Source: Bacteroidales bacterium
Lineage (GTDB): Bacteria; Bacteroidota; Bacteroidia; Bacteroidales; P3
Length of the DNA: 33,112 nucleotides
Assembly: GCA_017480145.1 (NCBI GenBank)
Contig: JAFVBF010000006.1
Location: 1 to 33,112, forward strand
Reading direction: 5' to 3'
The translations under genes were made by a program, and so were the position numbers. The notes under the pieces are model-generated. The model saw only the letters and a program-made list of their open reading frames with translations. It did no database searches and was not told the origin of the DNA. Positions 1-7,351 of this stretch are shown here, one piece after another (the stretch's first letter is position 1; the number at the start of each line of letters is the position of its first letter).

Positions 1-213
1 TATGATCTTTTTTCGGAGTATATGCAAGATCCCACCTACCGTAAGCAACTTTACGATAGGATGTATGAATCTTATGCAGATACGCCGTGGGATTACGACA
101 CCTTTGAGAAGAAATTTGGCTATGTACCGGAGCAGCAAACCTCCTCAAACAGCCCATCCAGCCGAACCTCATACGCAGCAAAAAAGCCGACAGCCGCCAT
201 TAACACACAATAA
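1..213 (+). CDS. C-terminal part of an unrecognised phage protein (5' end cut by the window)
   Basis: The reading frame is open from the first base, and the first in-frame ATG (position 22) is preceded by protein-like sequence in the same frame, so this is probably the end of a longer gene. The visible 70 residues are rich in Tyr and Asp/Glu (a DPTYRKQLYDRMYESYAD segment) and end in a Ser/Thr/Pro/Ala-rich tail. No domain is recognised. It lies 23 bp before the next plus-strand gene and probably belongs to the same prophage transcript. Confidence 0.5.
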   Translation, partial: YDLFSEYMQDPTYRKQLYDRMYESYADTPWDYDTFEKKFGYVPEQQTSSNSPSSRTSYAAKKPTAAINTQ

Positions 214-236
214 TTAGCCATATAATAATATAATAA

Positions 237-476
237 ATGAAAAAGATTCTGACCCTCGTACTGCTGCTATCCGCTTATGCGGCCATGGCATCGTACACCT
301 TGCCGCTGGAATCCCCAAAGGTTGTGTACGTCTGCGTGAGCGAGACTGCCTACGCCTACCATGCGAAAAGAGACTGCAAGTTTCTTTCCCGGTGCACGCA
401 CGCTGTCAAGGCGGTGAGCATTGAAAAGGCAAAGGAATTGGGCAAGAAGAAGCCCTGCAAAGGCTGCTGCAAATGA
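237..476 (+). CDS. Small exported cysteine-rich protein
   Basis: This 79-residue protein begins with a clear signal peptide (MKK, then a hydrophobic Leu/Ala stretch, probable cleavage after about residue 18). The mature part has a V-Y-V-C strand followed by further cysteines in spaced positions (YHAKRDCKFL, LSRCTHAVKAVS) and a lysine-rich end, KKPCKGCCK. Small proteins of this pattern recur in Bacteroidetes genomes and their phages; the cysteines suggest metal binding or disulfides, but no function is established here. It converges on the next, minus-strand gene with a 55-bp gap. The start is the only ATG before the signal peptide. Confidence 0.65.
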   Translation: MKKILTLVLLLSAYAAMASYTLPLESPKVVYVCVSETAYAYHAKRDCKFLSRCTHAVKAVSIEKAKELGKKKPCKGCCK

Positions 477-531
477 CATCACAGCCCCGAGTAATGGGTA
501 TCTAAAGTAGATAAAAGTAGAAAACCATTCG

Positions 532-1083
532 TCATAGCGGAGACATGGTGCGGCGCACGCGCCGTATGCGCTTCTGAACGGTGCGGCGCAGATTATTTAT
601 TGCCTGGTCTTTTCGGACAATCCATTGCTCTGCGGCTGCGGGGTAGGTGGCTGTCAGCCAGTCGGCGAGTGCGAGGCAAACCATGTACTCATGCATAATG
701 TTCACGAGCCTTCTGACGGATGTATCGCTGTAGTCGTCAGGAATAGTCAGTTGGAGTATGTAGGATTCGGGGAGTGAGATTGAGTCGTCGCGTTCGGTAC
801 CATCCTCGGCAGATGTTTTGCAGAATGCGAACAATGCTTCGGCAATATCGTCGAATGCGGTGTTGAGCGAACGGGCGAGCATGTCCAGGTCGTTTTCGTC
901 GTCGCCTGGCTGCATAAGGCTTATGTCCTTGAAGTTGTCGCCCGAATCGAAGCCACGCGCGACCAGCATGGCCCTATTCTGTATGTCGTAAATCAGTTCG
1001 GAGCGTTTAAGGGTGATGATAGCCGTCTTGCGTCGAGGCTGGAGGTTGGTTCTCGTATATGCGATAGAGTCAGAGAGTGCCAT
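532..1083 (-). CDS. Phage protein of unknown function, possible neck/connector component
   Basis: This 183-residue protein is the last gene of a minus-strand trio. The C-terminal half is helical: residues around 115-165 read as a strand (ILQLTIP) then long helices with a YMVCLALADWLTATYPAAAEQW segment, ending in a very basic tail (KRIRRVRR). The same strand-helix layout, with matching Leu/Tyr/Trp spacing, appears in the neighbouring gene at 1102-1563, so the two look like diverged tandem copies. Small helical proteins of this size beside portal and terminase genes are often head-tail connectors, but no specific family is recognised and the role is inferred from position only. Confidence 0.55.
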   Translation of the reverse strand: MALSDSIAYTRTNLQPRRKTAIITLKRSELIYDIQNRAMLVARGFDSGDNFKDISLMQPGDDENDLDMLARSLNTAFDDIAEALFAFCKTSAEDGTERDDSISLPESYILQLTIPDDYSDTSVRRLVNIMHEYMVCLALADWLTATYPAAAEQWIVRKDQAINNLRRTVQKRIRRVRRTMSPL

Positions 1084-1101
1084 GATGACGTTGGTTGGTG
1101 G

Positions 1102-1563
1102 TTATGGTCTTGTTGGTTTTTTTTTGAAATACAGTTTGCGCATCACATCCGAGAGTGCGCCTGCGGCATCCGCCATGTATGCCGCTTCTGCCTCGGCGTA
1201 TGTAAGTCTGCACCAGCGCGAGATGACGAAGTTGACGAAGTAGGAGAACAGTGATGTCTCCATGCTCTCTTGCATGGCGGTATTGAATCTCCCGCTGATG
1301 TTCAGCCGCACGGTGTAGTCGGATTCGATGTCGATGCGCTGGCTCACCTGCTGCGGGGCCACGGATGAGACAAATGGCTTCAACTGCTCTGTGGCACCGC
1401 TGGCGGCCTCTGTCCAGAACCTTTCGAGCATCAGCCTGTCTTCGTCAGTGGTGAACATATGGTCATAGGATTCGGCATCGGGCATTTTGGCTCCGATATA
1501 CGAGGTTGTTTTGGCCACCTCGTCATACACCCTCATTTTGTTTACGTTAATAATGACATCCAT
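1102..1563 (-). CDS. Phage protein of unknown function, paralogue-like partner of the 532-1083 gene
   Basis: This 153-residue protein starts at an ATG 16 bp after the stop of the small-terminase-like gene. The N-terminus (MDVIINVNKMRVYDEVAKTT) is predicted strand then helix. A central DEDRLMLERFW helix is followed by a strand (YTVRLNIS) and two helices with a YFVNFVISRW and TYAEAEAAYMADAAGAL pattern that lines up with the gene downstream. The end is basic (KKKPTRP). No catalytic motif is visible. Tandem placement with a similar gene suggests a structural role in the virion neck or tail; that is inference. Confidence 0.55.
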   Translation of the reverse strand: MDVIINVNKMRVYDEVAKTTSYIGAKMPDAESYDHMFTTDEDRLMLERFWTEAASGATEQLKPFVSSVAPQQVSQRIDIESDYTVRLNISGRFNTAMQESMETSLFSYFVNFVISRWCRLTYAEAEAAYMADAAGALSDVMRKLYFKKKPTRP

Positions 1564-1579
1564 ACGGGGTTGAGTCTAT

Positions 1580-1912
1580 TTATTTTTCGCCCTCTCCAGA
1601 CAGTTCGCGCAGTTTGTCGACGATGGTGTCAGCATCATCGGCAAGCTGTATGTCAATGGAGGAGTTCTGCATTTTTGGCATTACGTACTGCATCAGCCTT
1701 TCGGCGATGAGCAATCTGTCTTTTGCTGATGTGATGGAAAAAAAGTCACTCTCCATCAATCCGCTGCTGTTGTATTCGGCGAGAAGGTCGGCGACGACAT
1801 TCTTTGTCATTGCCGTGACCTTGTTGGGAGTGCCTTTTTTTCGTCCTCCGGATTTTGCACGCTTAGGTCTGTCACTGGATGGCTCTTTCTGCTGTGTCGC
1901 TGTTCGCTGCAT
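1580..1912 (-). CDS. Small-terminase-like DNA-binding protein
   Basis: This 110-residue protein has a basic N-terminus (RPKRAKSGGRKKGTPNK) like the GRPKGxxNK openings of phage small-terminase and related DNA-binding proteins. It continues with a helical region containing AKDRLLIAERLMQYVMPKMQ, which resembles the middle of Bacteroidetes phage small-terminase candidates, and an acidic C-terminus. It is the first gene of the minus-strand unit, back to back with the portal gene. A small terminase would select phage DNA for the large subunit at 3938-6034. Encoding it on the opposite strand from the large subunit is unusual. An alternative is a minor DNA-binding regulator. Confidence 0.5.
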   Translation of the reverse strand: MQRTATQQKEPSSDRPKRAKSGGRKKGTPNKVTAMTKNVVADLLAEYNSSGLMESDFFSITSAKDRLLIAERLMQYVMPKMQNSSIDIQLADDADTIVDKLRELSGEGEK

Positions 1913-1946
1913 ATTTCTGTCATGAGTAATGGATAATGTGATAGTG

Positions 1947-1954
1947 CAAAAATA
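1947..1954 (-). promoter_or_regulatory. Minus-strand -7 promoter element for the 1912-532 unit
   Basis: Read on the minus strand, this is TATTTTTG, an exact match to the Bacteroidetes TAnnTTTG element. It lies 35 bp upstream of the ATG at 1912 and immediately before the inverted-repeat leader. No clear TTTG at -33 is seen. Confidence 0.55.
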
Positions 1955-1960
1955 GTGTTG

Positions 1961-1968
1961 AAATTTTG
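1961..1968 (+). promoter_or_regulatory. Plus-strand -7-like element for the portal/terminase unit
   Basis: AAATTTTG matches TAnnTTTG at all fixed positions but the first. It mirrors the minus-strand element across the dyad, at the same 8-base distance from its repeat arm, which is the main reason to call it. Confidence 0.45.
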
Positions 1969-1991
1969 CATAGTTGCATTATCCATTACTT

Positions 1992-3941
1992 ATGACAGAG
2001 GAAAGATTGATACCAATGAGCAGGGTGCGCACCAATGACAGTAGGTGGGACAGCGTGGCACATGCCAAGAAGAAGAACGGGAGACGTGCCTTTGACGTGC
2101 TTATAGAGGCGCAAAGTCACTGGGACAACATGGCGCGGTTTCGACAGGAGCGTGAGCGTAACAAACGCTACTGCTACGGCGACCAGTGGAAGGATATGGT
2201 AGAGGTTGACGGAATTAGAGTCACCGAGGAGCAATACCTGCGAAACCAGGGGGCTATACCATTAAAAAACAATATGATACGACGGCTCGTAAATGCCGTC
2301 ATAGGGGTTTACAGGCAGCAGGACAAGGAGCCGATTTGCACTGCGAGAGACCGCAATGAGCAGCAGATTGGTGAGACGATGAGTACGGTTTTGCAGTACA
2401 ATATGCAGCTGAACCACATGAAAGAGCTGTATGCCCGAACCATGGAGGAGTTTTTGATTGGCGGATTCGTGGTGCATAGGAAGTGGTATGGGTGGCGCAA
2501 CGACAAACTGGACTGCTGGACGGACTATATCAACCCCAATAATTTCTTCATAGACGGCAATATGCGTGACTTCCGCGGCTGGGACTGCACCATCCTCGGA
2601 GAGGTGCATGACATATCTTTCAAGACGCTGTGTGAGAAGTTCGCAAAGAGTGCCGCAGACTGCCGCAGGCTGCAGGAACTGTATCTCGGCAGCCACGATC
2701 GCAGCAGTTTTCAGTCCTTTGCCAGCGAGTTCGGATATGCCGATACAAGGCACTACGATTTTTTTGTCTGTAGCGACAACACACTGTGCAGAGTCATCGA
2801 GGTGTGGAGGAAGGAGAGCAAGCCTCGCTATCGATGCCACGACTATAACAACGGGGAACTATACAAGATAGATGTAGAGGACTATGAAACGATGGTGGAA
2901 GAGGTGAATGCCAGCCGCCTGCGCCGCGGCCTTGACGCTGGCATGAGAGAGGACGAGATACCCCTGATACAGGCTCAGTGGTTTATGGACACTTATTGGT
3001 ATTACTATTTTCTCACACCTTTCGGAGACATTCTGGACGATGGCGAGACGCCCTACGAACATAAGTCACACCCATATGTATTTCGTGCCTATCCGTTCAT
3101 TGACGGTGAGATACACTCGTTTGTCAATGACATCATAGACCAGCAACGCTATACTAACCGCCTCATCGTGACGCACGACTGGGTATCCAGAAGCAGTGCC
3201 AAGGGCGTGCTGCTCTTGCCCGAGGATGCCGTGCCAGATGGCATGGACATCTCGGAATTCGCAGACGAGTGGGCACGCCCTAACGGGGTGATTGTTTACA
3301 GGGCAAAGCCCGGTGTTCCCATCCCGCAGCAGGTGTCCTCCAACTCGACCAATATAGGCATACACGAGCTCTTGAATCTTCAGCTAAAGTTCTTCGAGGA
3401 AATCAGTGGTGTCAATGGCGCCTTGCAGGGCAAGACGGGATGGAGCGGCATGTCGGCAGCTCTGTACAGCCAGCAGACGCAGAATGCGACAACAACGCTT
3501 TTGGACCTGCTGGAGTGTTTCTCGGGCTTCGTAGAAGATGCCGCCTACAAGGATGTGAAAAACATACAGCAGTATTACGACTCGAAGAGGGTATTCAACA
3601 TCGCAGGTAACACATTTGATTACGACCCTGCCATAATCAACAATGTCGAGTTTGACCTTAGCATAGCCGAAAGCACCTCCACGCCTTCCTATAGAGCCAT
3701 CAACAACGACTTTCTCATGCAGATATGGAGAGAGCGGCAGATAAGCCTGCAACAGCTATTGGAATTTGGAGACTTTCCTTTCGCCGACGCACTGTTGCAA
3801 AGCATCAAGAGCCAGCAAGAGCAGATGGAGCAAGGCCAGCAGCCAGAGGGTTTGCCACCACAGCTCATGGCAGAGGCACAGCAAGGGGCCAATATGCAGG
3901 CCGTGCAAAGAGCTGAACAAATCCTTAAAGGTAGGCGGTGA
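1992..3941 (+). CDS. Phage portal protein
   Basis: About 649 residues. Portal rings sit at one capsid vertex and are the channel for DNA entry and exit. The order portal, large terminase, scaffold, capsid, the length, and the sequence features support the call: an N-terminal region with RFRQERERNKRYCYGDQW, an NNMIRRLVNAVIGVYRQQ helix, a central DDGETPYEHKSHPYVFRAYPFIDGEIHSFVNDIIDQQ stretch near residues 350-390, and a glutamine-rich C-terminus (EQMEQGQQPEG). It resembles podovirus-type portals more than short siphovirus ones. ATG 1992 lies inside the inverted-repeat arm, so ATG 2016 (MSRVRTNDS) is a serious alternative start; a TTG at 1974 is unlikely. It overlaps the terminase start by 4 bp. 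Confidence 0.85.
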   Translation: MTEERLIPMSRVRTNDSRWDSVAHAKKKNGRRAFDVLIEAQSHWDNMARFRQERERNKRYCYGDQWKDMVEVDGIRVTEEQYLRNQGAIPLKNNMIRRLVNAVIGVYRQQDKEPICTARDRNEQQIGETMSTVLQYNMQLNHMKELYARTMEEFLIGGFVVHRKWYGWRNDKLDCWTDYINPNNFFIDGNMRDFRGWDCTILGEVHDISFKTLCEKFAKSAADCRRLQELYLGSHDRSSFQSFASEFGYADTRHYDFFVCSDNTLCRVIEVWRKESKPRYRCHDYNNGELYKIDVEDYETMVEEVNASRLRRGLDAGMREDEIPLIQAQWFMDTYWYYYFLTPFGDILDDGETPYEHKSHPYVFRAYPFIDGEIHSFVNDIIDQQRYTNRLIVTHDWVSRSSAKGVLLLPEDAVPDGMDISEFADEWARPNGVIVYRAKPGVPIPQQVSSNSTNIGIHELLNLQLKFFEEISGVNGALQGKTGWSGMSAALYSQQTQNATTTLLDLLECFSGFVEDAAYKDVKNIQQYYDSKRVFNIAGNTFDYDPAIINNVEFDLSIAESTSTPSYRAINNDFLMQIWRERQISLQQLLEFGDFPFADALLQSIKSQQEQMEQGQQPEGLPPQLMAEAQQGANMQAVQRAEQILKGRR

Positions 3942-6034
3942 TGAACGATAATGACATTATCAAACGGATAATTGCAGAAAATGAAGCTCGAAATGCCAAG
4001 ATAAACGTCATCTTCAATCCCGTTACAGGTCAGGGCAGCATAGGACAGCGCAAGCGTGTAGAGATAGCCGACTTTCCTATCCCCGTGCAGTGGCTTCCAA
4101 TAGAGATGCTCGACATCCCGCTCGTCAGCAAAATCATTGCTTGCGGAAGCGTCAAGAAGTTCCTGATGGAGGTACTCAGGGCAGACTACACTGAGAGAAA
4201 TTGCCTAAAAGTCATAGAACAGTTTGTCCGCGTAAGATACAGGCACGATTTCCCGTTCTGGGCAGCCACTCTCGCCCGAATCAAGCCCAAAGGAGGCGGA
4301 GAGGACATCTTGTTCGTCCTCAACAGACCGCAACGGAGGCTTGTAGAGAGATTCGAGCTGCTCCGTGTGGCGGGAAAACCTATACGAATCGTATTGCTCA
4401 AGGCCAGGCAGTGGGGAGGAAGCACGGTGATACAGATGTATATGGCATGGTTGCAGCTTGTGCATCAGGTAGGTCTGAACTCCCTCATCGTTGCCCTGCA
4501 GAACAAGGTCTCCGATGAGATTCAGGATATGTTTCGCAAAATGATCGAGTCATATCCTCTCGACTTCCTCCACAGGCTCGGCGAGACCTATAGCCCCACC
4601 GAGGCCAAGATGGTAGGCGTTGGCAAATCAGGCGACATTCACCGCATCCCCCAGCGTAATTGCAAGATAAAGATAGGCTCTGCGCAGAGGCCTGACTCCG
4701 TGCGCGGTGGTGATTACAATCTGGTGCACTGCTCCGAGGTAGGTCTTTGGGTCCGTACAGAGGGAAAGTCGCCCGAGGACATGGTGCGTTCTGCCTGTTC
4801 GGGAGTACTCTACAGACCGTACACCATGATAGTGTATGAGAGTACTGCCAATGGCACCGGGAATTTCTTTCAGCATGAATACGATGCTGCAAAGGAGGGT
4901 AAAAGCCAGTTTCAGAGCTTTTTCATAGCCTGGTACGAGATAGAGCAGTATGTACTGCCGATAGACGATGTATATCGGTTCGCATACGAACTCTACCACA
5001 ACAAGGACAATGTCTCTGCCGCCGACGAACGGCACACAAGCGGCAAATACCTGTGGTGGCTTTGGGAGCAAGGTGCTACACTTGAAGCAATCAATTGGTA
5101 CATCACAGAGCGTTCAGAACATACAGATGATGGTAAGATGGCAAGTGAATTCCCAAGCAATGACATTGAAGCCTTCGTGCATAGTGGGTCTCGTGTGTTT
5201 GACAAGTATCATGTAGAGCAGTTCAAGCGTGCCACACGTCCGCCGAAGTTCATTGGGGATGTCTATGCCGATGGCATTGAGGGCAAGGCCGCTTTGCAAA
5301 ATATCCGATTCTCGGAAGACAGGCAGGGTCTGCTGTGGGTGTGGAGCAAGCCAGAGATAGCCGCGGATGTTAAGATTACTGACCGTTACTGTACAGTCGT
5401 CGACATTGGAGGCAGGGGGCACAAAAGCGACTGGAGCGTCATCGTGGTTTTCGACCGCCTCATGCAGATGGATGGGGGGAAACCGCTGGTTGTCGCCCAG
5501 TGGTATGGGCACATCGACATGGATCTCCTTGCGTGGAAGGCTGCGCAGATTAGCGCCTACTACGACAATGCGTTACTCGTAATAGAGAGCAACACGCTTG
5601 AAACCCACGACGCTGAACGGCGAGACAGAGTGGATGGCGACATGAGCGGATATATACTCAACCAGATTAAGGACATATACCCCAACCTCTACGCCCGCCC
5701 ACAGAGCGATGATGAAATACGTGCTCAGGCCCCACGGAAATACGGTTTCCATACAAACATTGCCACCAAGCCAAAAATCATTTCCACGCTTGTGAAAGTC
5801 ATACGTGAAAATCTATACGTGGAACGTGACAAACGCTGCCTTGAAGAATATCTTTGTTACGAAAAGAAGAAGAATGGAAGCTTCGGAGCTATAGAGGGGA
5901 AGCACGATGACCTGCTGATGACCCGTGCCATAGGATTGCACATCTGCTTTTACGAAATGGAGCTGCCCAAAACACGGTCTCGCACTGCGCCACGAATCAC
6001 CCACCGTAAGACTGTTGGCATGTCAACTCTATGA
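3938..6034 (+). CDS. Phage large terminase subunit (ATPase and nuclease)
   Basis: This 698-residue protein drives DNA packaging into the procapsid through the portal. A Walker A-like motif, KARQWGGST, lies near residues 155-163. A Walker B-like strand ending in an acidic residue (YNLVHCSEVG) is near 260-270. The C-terminal RNase H-like nuclease shows D in TVVDIGGRGHKSDWSV (about 489), E in LLVIESNTLE (about 549) and D in GKHDDLLMTRA (about 656), the usual acidic triad. Length is slightly above the common 500-650. It overlaps the portal stop by 4 bp (ATGA), indicating translational coupling, and its stop overlaps the end of the convergent gene at 6029-6451. Confidence 0.95.
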   Translation: MMNDNDIIKRIIAENEARNAKINVIFNPVTGQGSIGQRKRVEIADFPIPVQWLPIEMLDIPLVSKIIACGSVKKFLMEVLRADYTERNCLKVIEQFVRVRYRHDFPFWAATLARIKPKGGGEDILFVLNRPQRRLVERFELLRVAGKPIRIVLLKARQWGGSTVIQMYMAWLQLVHQVGLNSLIVALQNKVSDEIQDMFRKMIESYPLDFLHRLGETYSPTEAKMVGVGKSGDIHRIPQRNCKIKIGSAQRPDSVRGGDYNLVHCSEVGLWVRTEGKSPEDMVRSACSGVLYRPYTMIVYESTANGTGNFFQHEYDAAKEGKSQFQSFFIAWYEIEQYVLPIDDVYRFAYELYHNKDNVSAADERHTSGKYLWWLWEQGATLEAINWYITERSEHTDDGKMASEFPSNDIEAFVHSGSRVFDKYHVEQFKRATRPPKFIGDVYADGIEGKAALQNIRFSEDRQGLLWVWSKPEIAADVKITDRYCTVVDIGGRGHKSDWSVIVVFDRLMQMDGGKPLVVAQWYGHIDMDLLAWKAAQISAYYDNALLVIESNTLETHDAERRDRVDGDMSGYILNQIKDIYPNLYARPQSDDEIRAQAPRKYGFHTNIATKPKIISTLVKVIRENLYVERDKRCLEEYLCYEKKKNGSFGAIEGKHDDLLMTRAIGLHICFYEMELPKTRSRTAPRITHRKTVGMSTL

Positions 6035-6451
6035 TGCCATGCTATCATCAGTTTTGCAGAGTCTGCGAGCCCTGTGGAGAATCACCCTTGCACTATCTGC
6101 CGTCATGTAGAACCTTGGTGCGGGTCCGTTCACGACCTGCCATACAGCCTCCGACAGAGAGTCCATGGGGTGGTTCTCCAGATAGCCTCGAACGCGCGAC
6201 AGAATTTCTCGATACATCTCCTTGTTCGACGGTAGCATTCCTTCCAGTTCGTCTCCCCGCATCATACGCTTGATGATTATGGTTGCGCGCTCCTCGCTGA
6301 CCCAAAACCTCTTCGTCGGCATAGACACCACGTGCTCCAATACCTCTGGCAGATACACATGCTCAGCCTCTGTCACTTGCTGGCGATAGGCCTTTAGCAG
6401 CTCACTATCACGCTGCCGCCTATGAGTGTTTATACTGTTTCTGTGCCTCAT
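6029..6451 (-). CDS. Basic phage protein of unknown function on the opposite strand
   Basis: This 140-residue protein is encoded against the flow of the head genes and its last codons overlap the terminase stop. It opens with a very basic segment (MRHRNSINTHRRQRD), followed by alternating helices with a GDELEGMLPSNKEMYREILSRVRGYLENHP core and a VNGPAPRFYMTADSARVILHRARR end. The charge suggests nucleic-acid binding. No known domain is recognised, but proteins of this type seem recurrent in Bacteroidales phages (recollection). Its position facing terminase, with its own upstream region shared with the scaffold gene, suggests separate control. Confidence 0.6.
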   Translation of the reverse strand: MRHRNSINTHRRQRDSELLKAYRQQVTEAEHVYLPEVLEHVVSMPTKRFWVSEERATIIIKRMMRGDELEGMLPSNKEMYREILSRVRGYLENHPMDSLSEAVWQVVNGPAPRFYMTADSARVILHRARRLCKTDDSMAS

Positions 6452-6575
6452 ATTGTTTGATTGTATATGCTATAAGACACAAAGTTAGCGCAAAGAGTAA
6501 CAGATAACGTGTGCTATCCGTCCCAAACGGCAATATTTGCACAATCATACAAGACTCACCAAAATACAATCTAAA

Positions 6576-7319
6576 ATGCAAGACACACAGTCACAGACGA
6601 ATAAAAGCAGGCATGAAATGCTACGCGAACGTGTCCGCTCGCGCTACCCTGACAGGAATTTCGATGATGACGAGGCATTATACAGCCAAATATCAGACGA
6701 TTATGACCAATTCGACCAAGATTTGTCAAGGTACAAGGAGCGTGAGGGGAGAATATCGCAGATGTTTGCCAGTGACCCACGCTCAGCAGCATTTCTTGCC
6801 AGCTGGGGCAACGGCGGAGACCCCGCGGTAGAGTTAGTGCGCCAATTCGGCACCGAAATAAAAGAGGCTATCGATGACCCTGATCGGCAAGAGGCCATAG
6901 CAGAAGCCAACCGAGAGTTTGTGGAGCGTGTTGCCAAGTCACGAGAGCTTGATCAGCAGTATGCCGACAACCTACAGCAGAGCCTTAGGGTGCTTGATGA
7001 GTATCAGGAAGCCAACGGGCTTACCGACGAGCAGGTTGACGAGGCCATGAGTTGGCTCATCGGAATCGTGAGAGACGGTGTGATGGGGAAATTCAGCGAT
7101 GAAAGCATTAACCTCGCAATGAAAGGGATGAATTATGACAGCGATGTCGAGATTGCAGGTCACGACGGGGAGGTGCGCGGGCGCAATGCGAAGATAGATG
7201 AGCGTCTGCGGAGGAAGGAGGTGAGTGACGGCACACCGAATCTGGCCGGGAAAAACAACACGGCGGTACAAGGCAGAAAGGAGTTGAGTTTCTTCGATTA
7301 TGCCGATGCAGCAAAATAG
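6576..7319 (+). CDS. Scaffold-like protein preceding the major capsid
   Basis: About 247 residues, highly charged and almost entirely helical, with many Gln, Glu, Asp and Arg residues and no cysteine. Segments such as REFVERVAKSRELDQQYADNLQQSLRVLDEYQEANGL look like coiled coil. Placement directly before the major capsid gene (32-bp gap) and the composition are typical of capsid scaffolding proteins, which shape the procapsid and leave before maturation. ATG 6576 is chosen because the upstream frame opens only with a TTG at 6537 that overlaps a TATTTG promoter-like sequence. No protease signature is visible. Confidence 0.65.
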   Translation: MQDTQSQTNKSRHEMLRERVRSRYPDRNFDDDEALYSQISDDYDQFDQDLSRYKEREGRISQMFASDPRSAAFLASWGNGGDPAVELVRQFGTEIKEAIDDPDRQEAIAEANREFVERVAKSRELDQQYADNLQQSLRVLDEYQEANGLTDEQVDEAMSWLIGIVRDGVMGKFSDESINLAMKGMNYDSDVEIAGHDGEVRGRNAKIDERLRRKEVSDGTPNLAGKNNTAVQGRKELSFFDYADAAK

Positions 7320-7351
7320 GATGATACTAACAATAAAAAAAATAAAATGAT

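Larger units (their letters stand above)
1916..1999. repeat. 23-bp inverted repeat forming the leaders of two divergent phage transcripts
   Basis: The arms at 1916-1938 and 1977-1999 are reverse complements with a single mismatch, separated by 38 bp. Each arm lies just downstream of one of two back-to-back -7 elements, and in both directions exactly 8 bases separate the final G of the -7 element from the arm. Both mRNAs should therefore begin with practically the same sequence, including an ATGACAGA. This arrangement would let one protein or RNA control both units together. Confidence 0.75.

Noticed and set aside
1974-1991. TTG start for the portal gene at 1974
   Set aside because: It would lie at or before the likely transcription start and in the inverted-repeat region; ATG 1992 or 2016 fits better.
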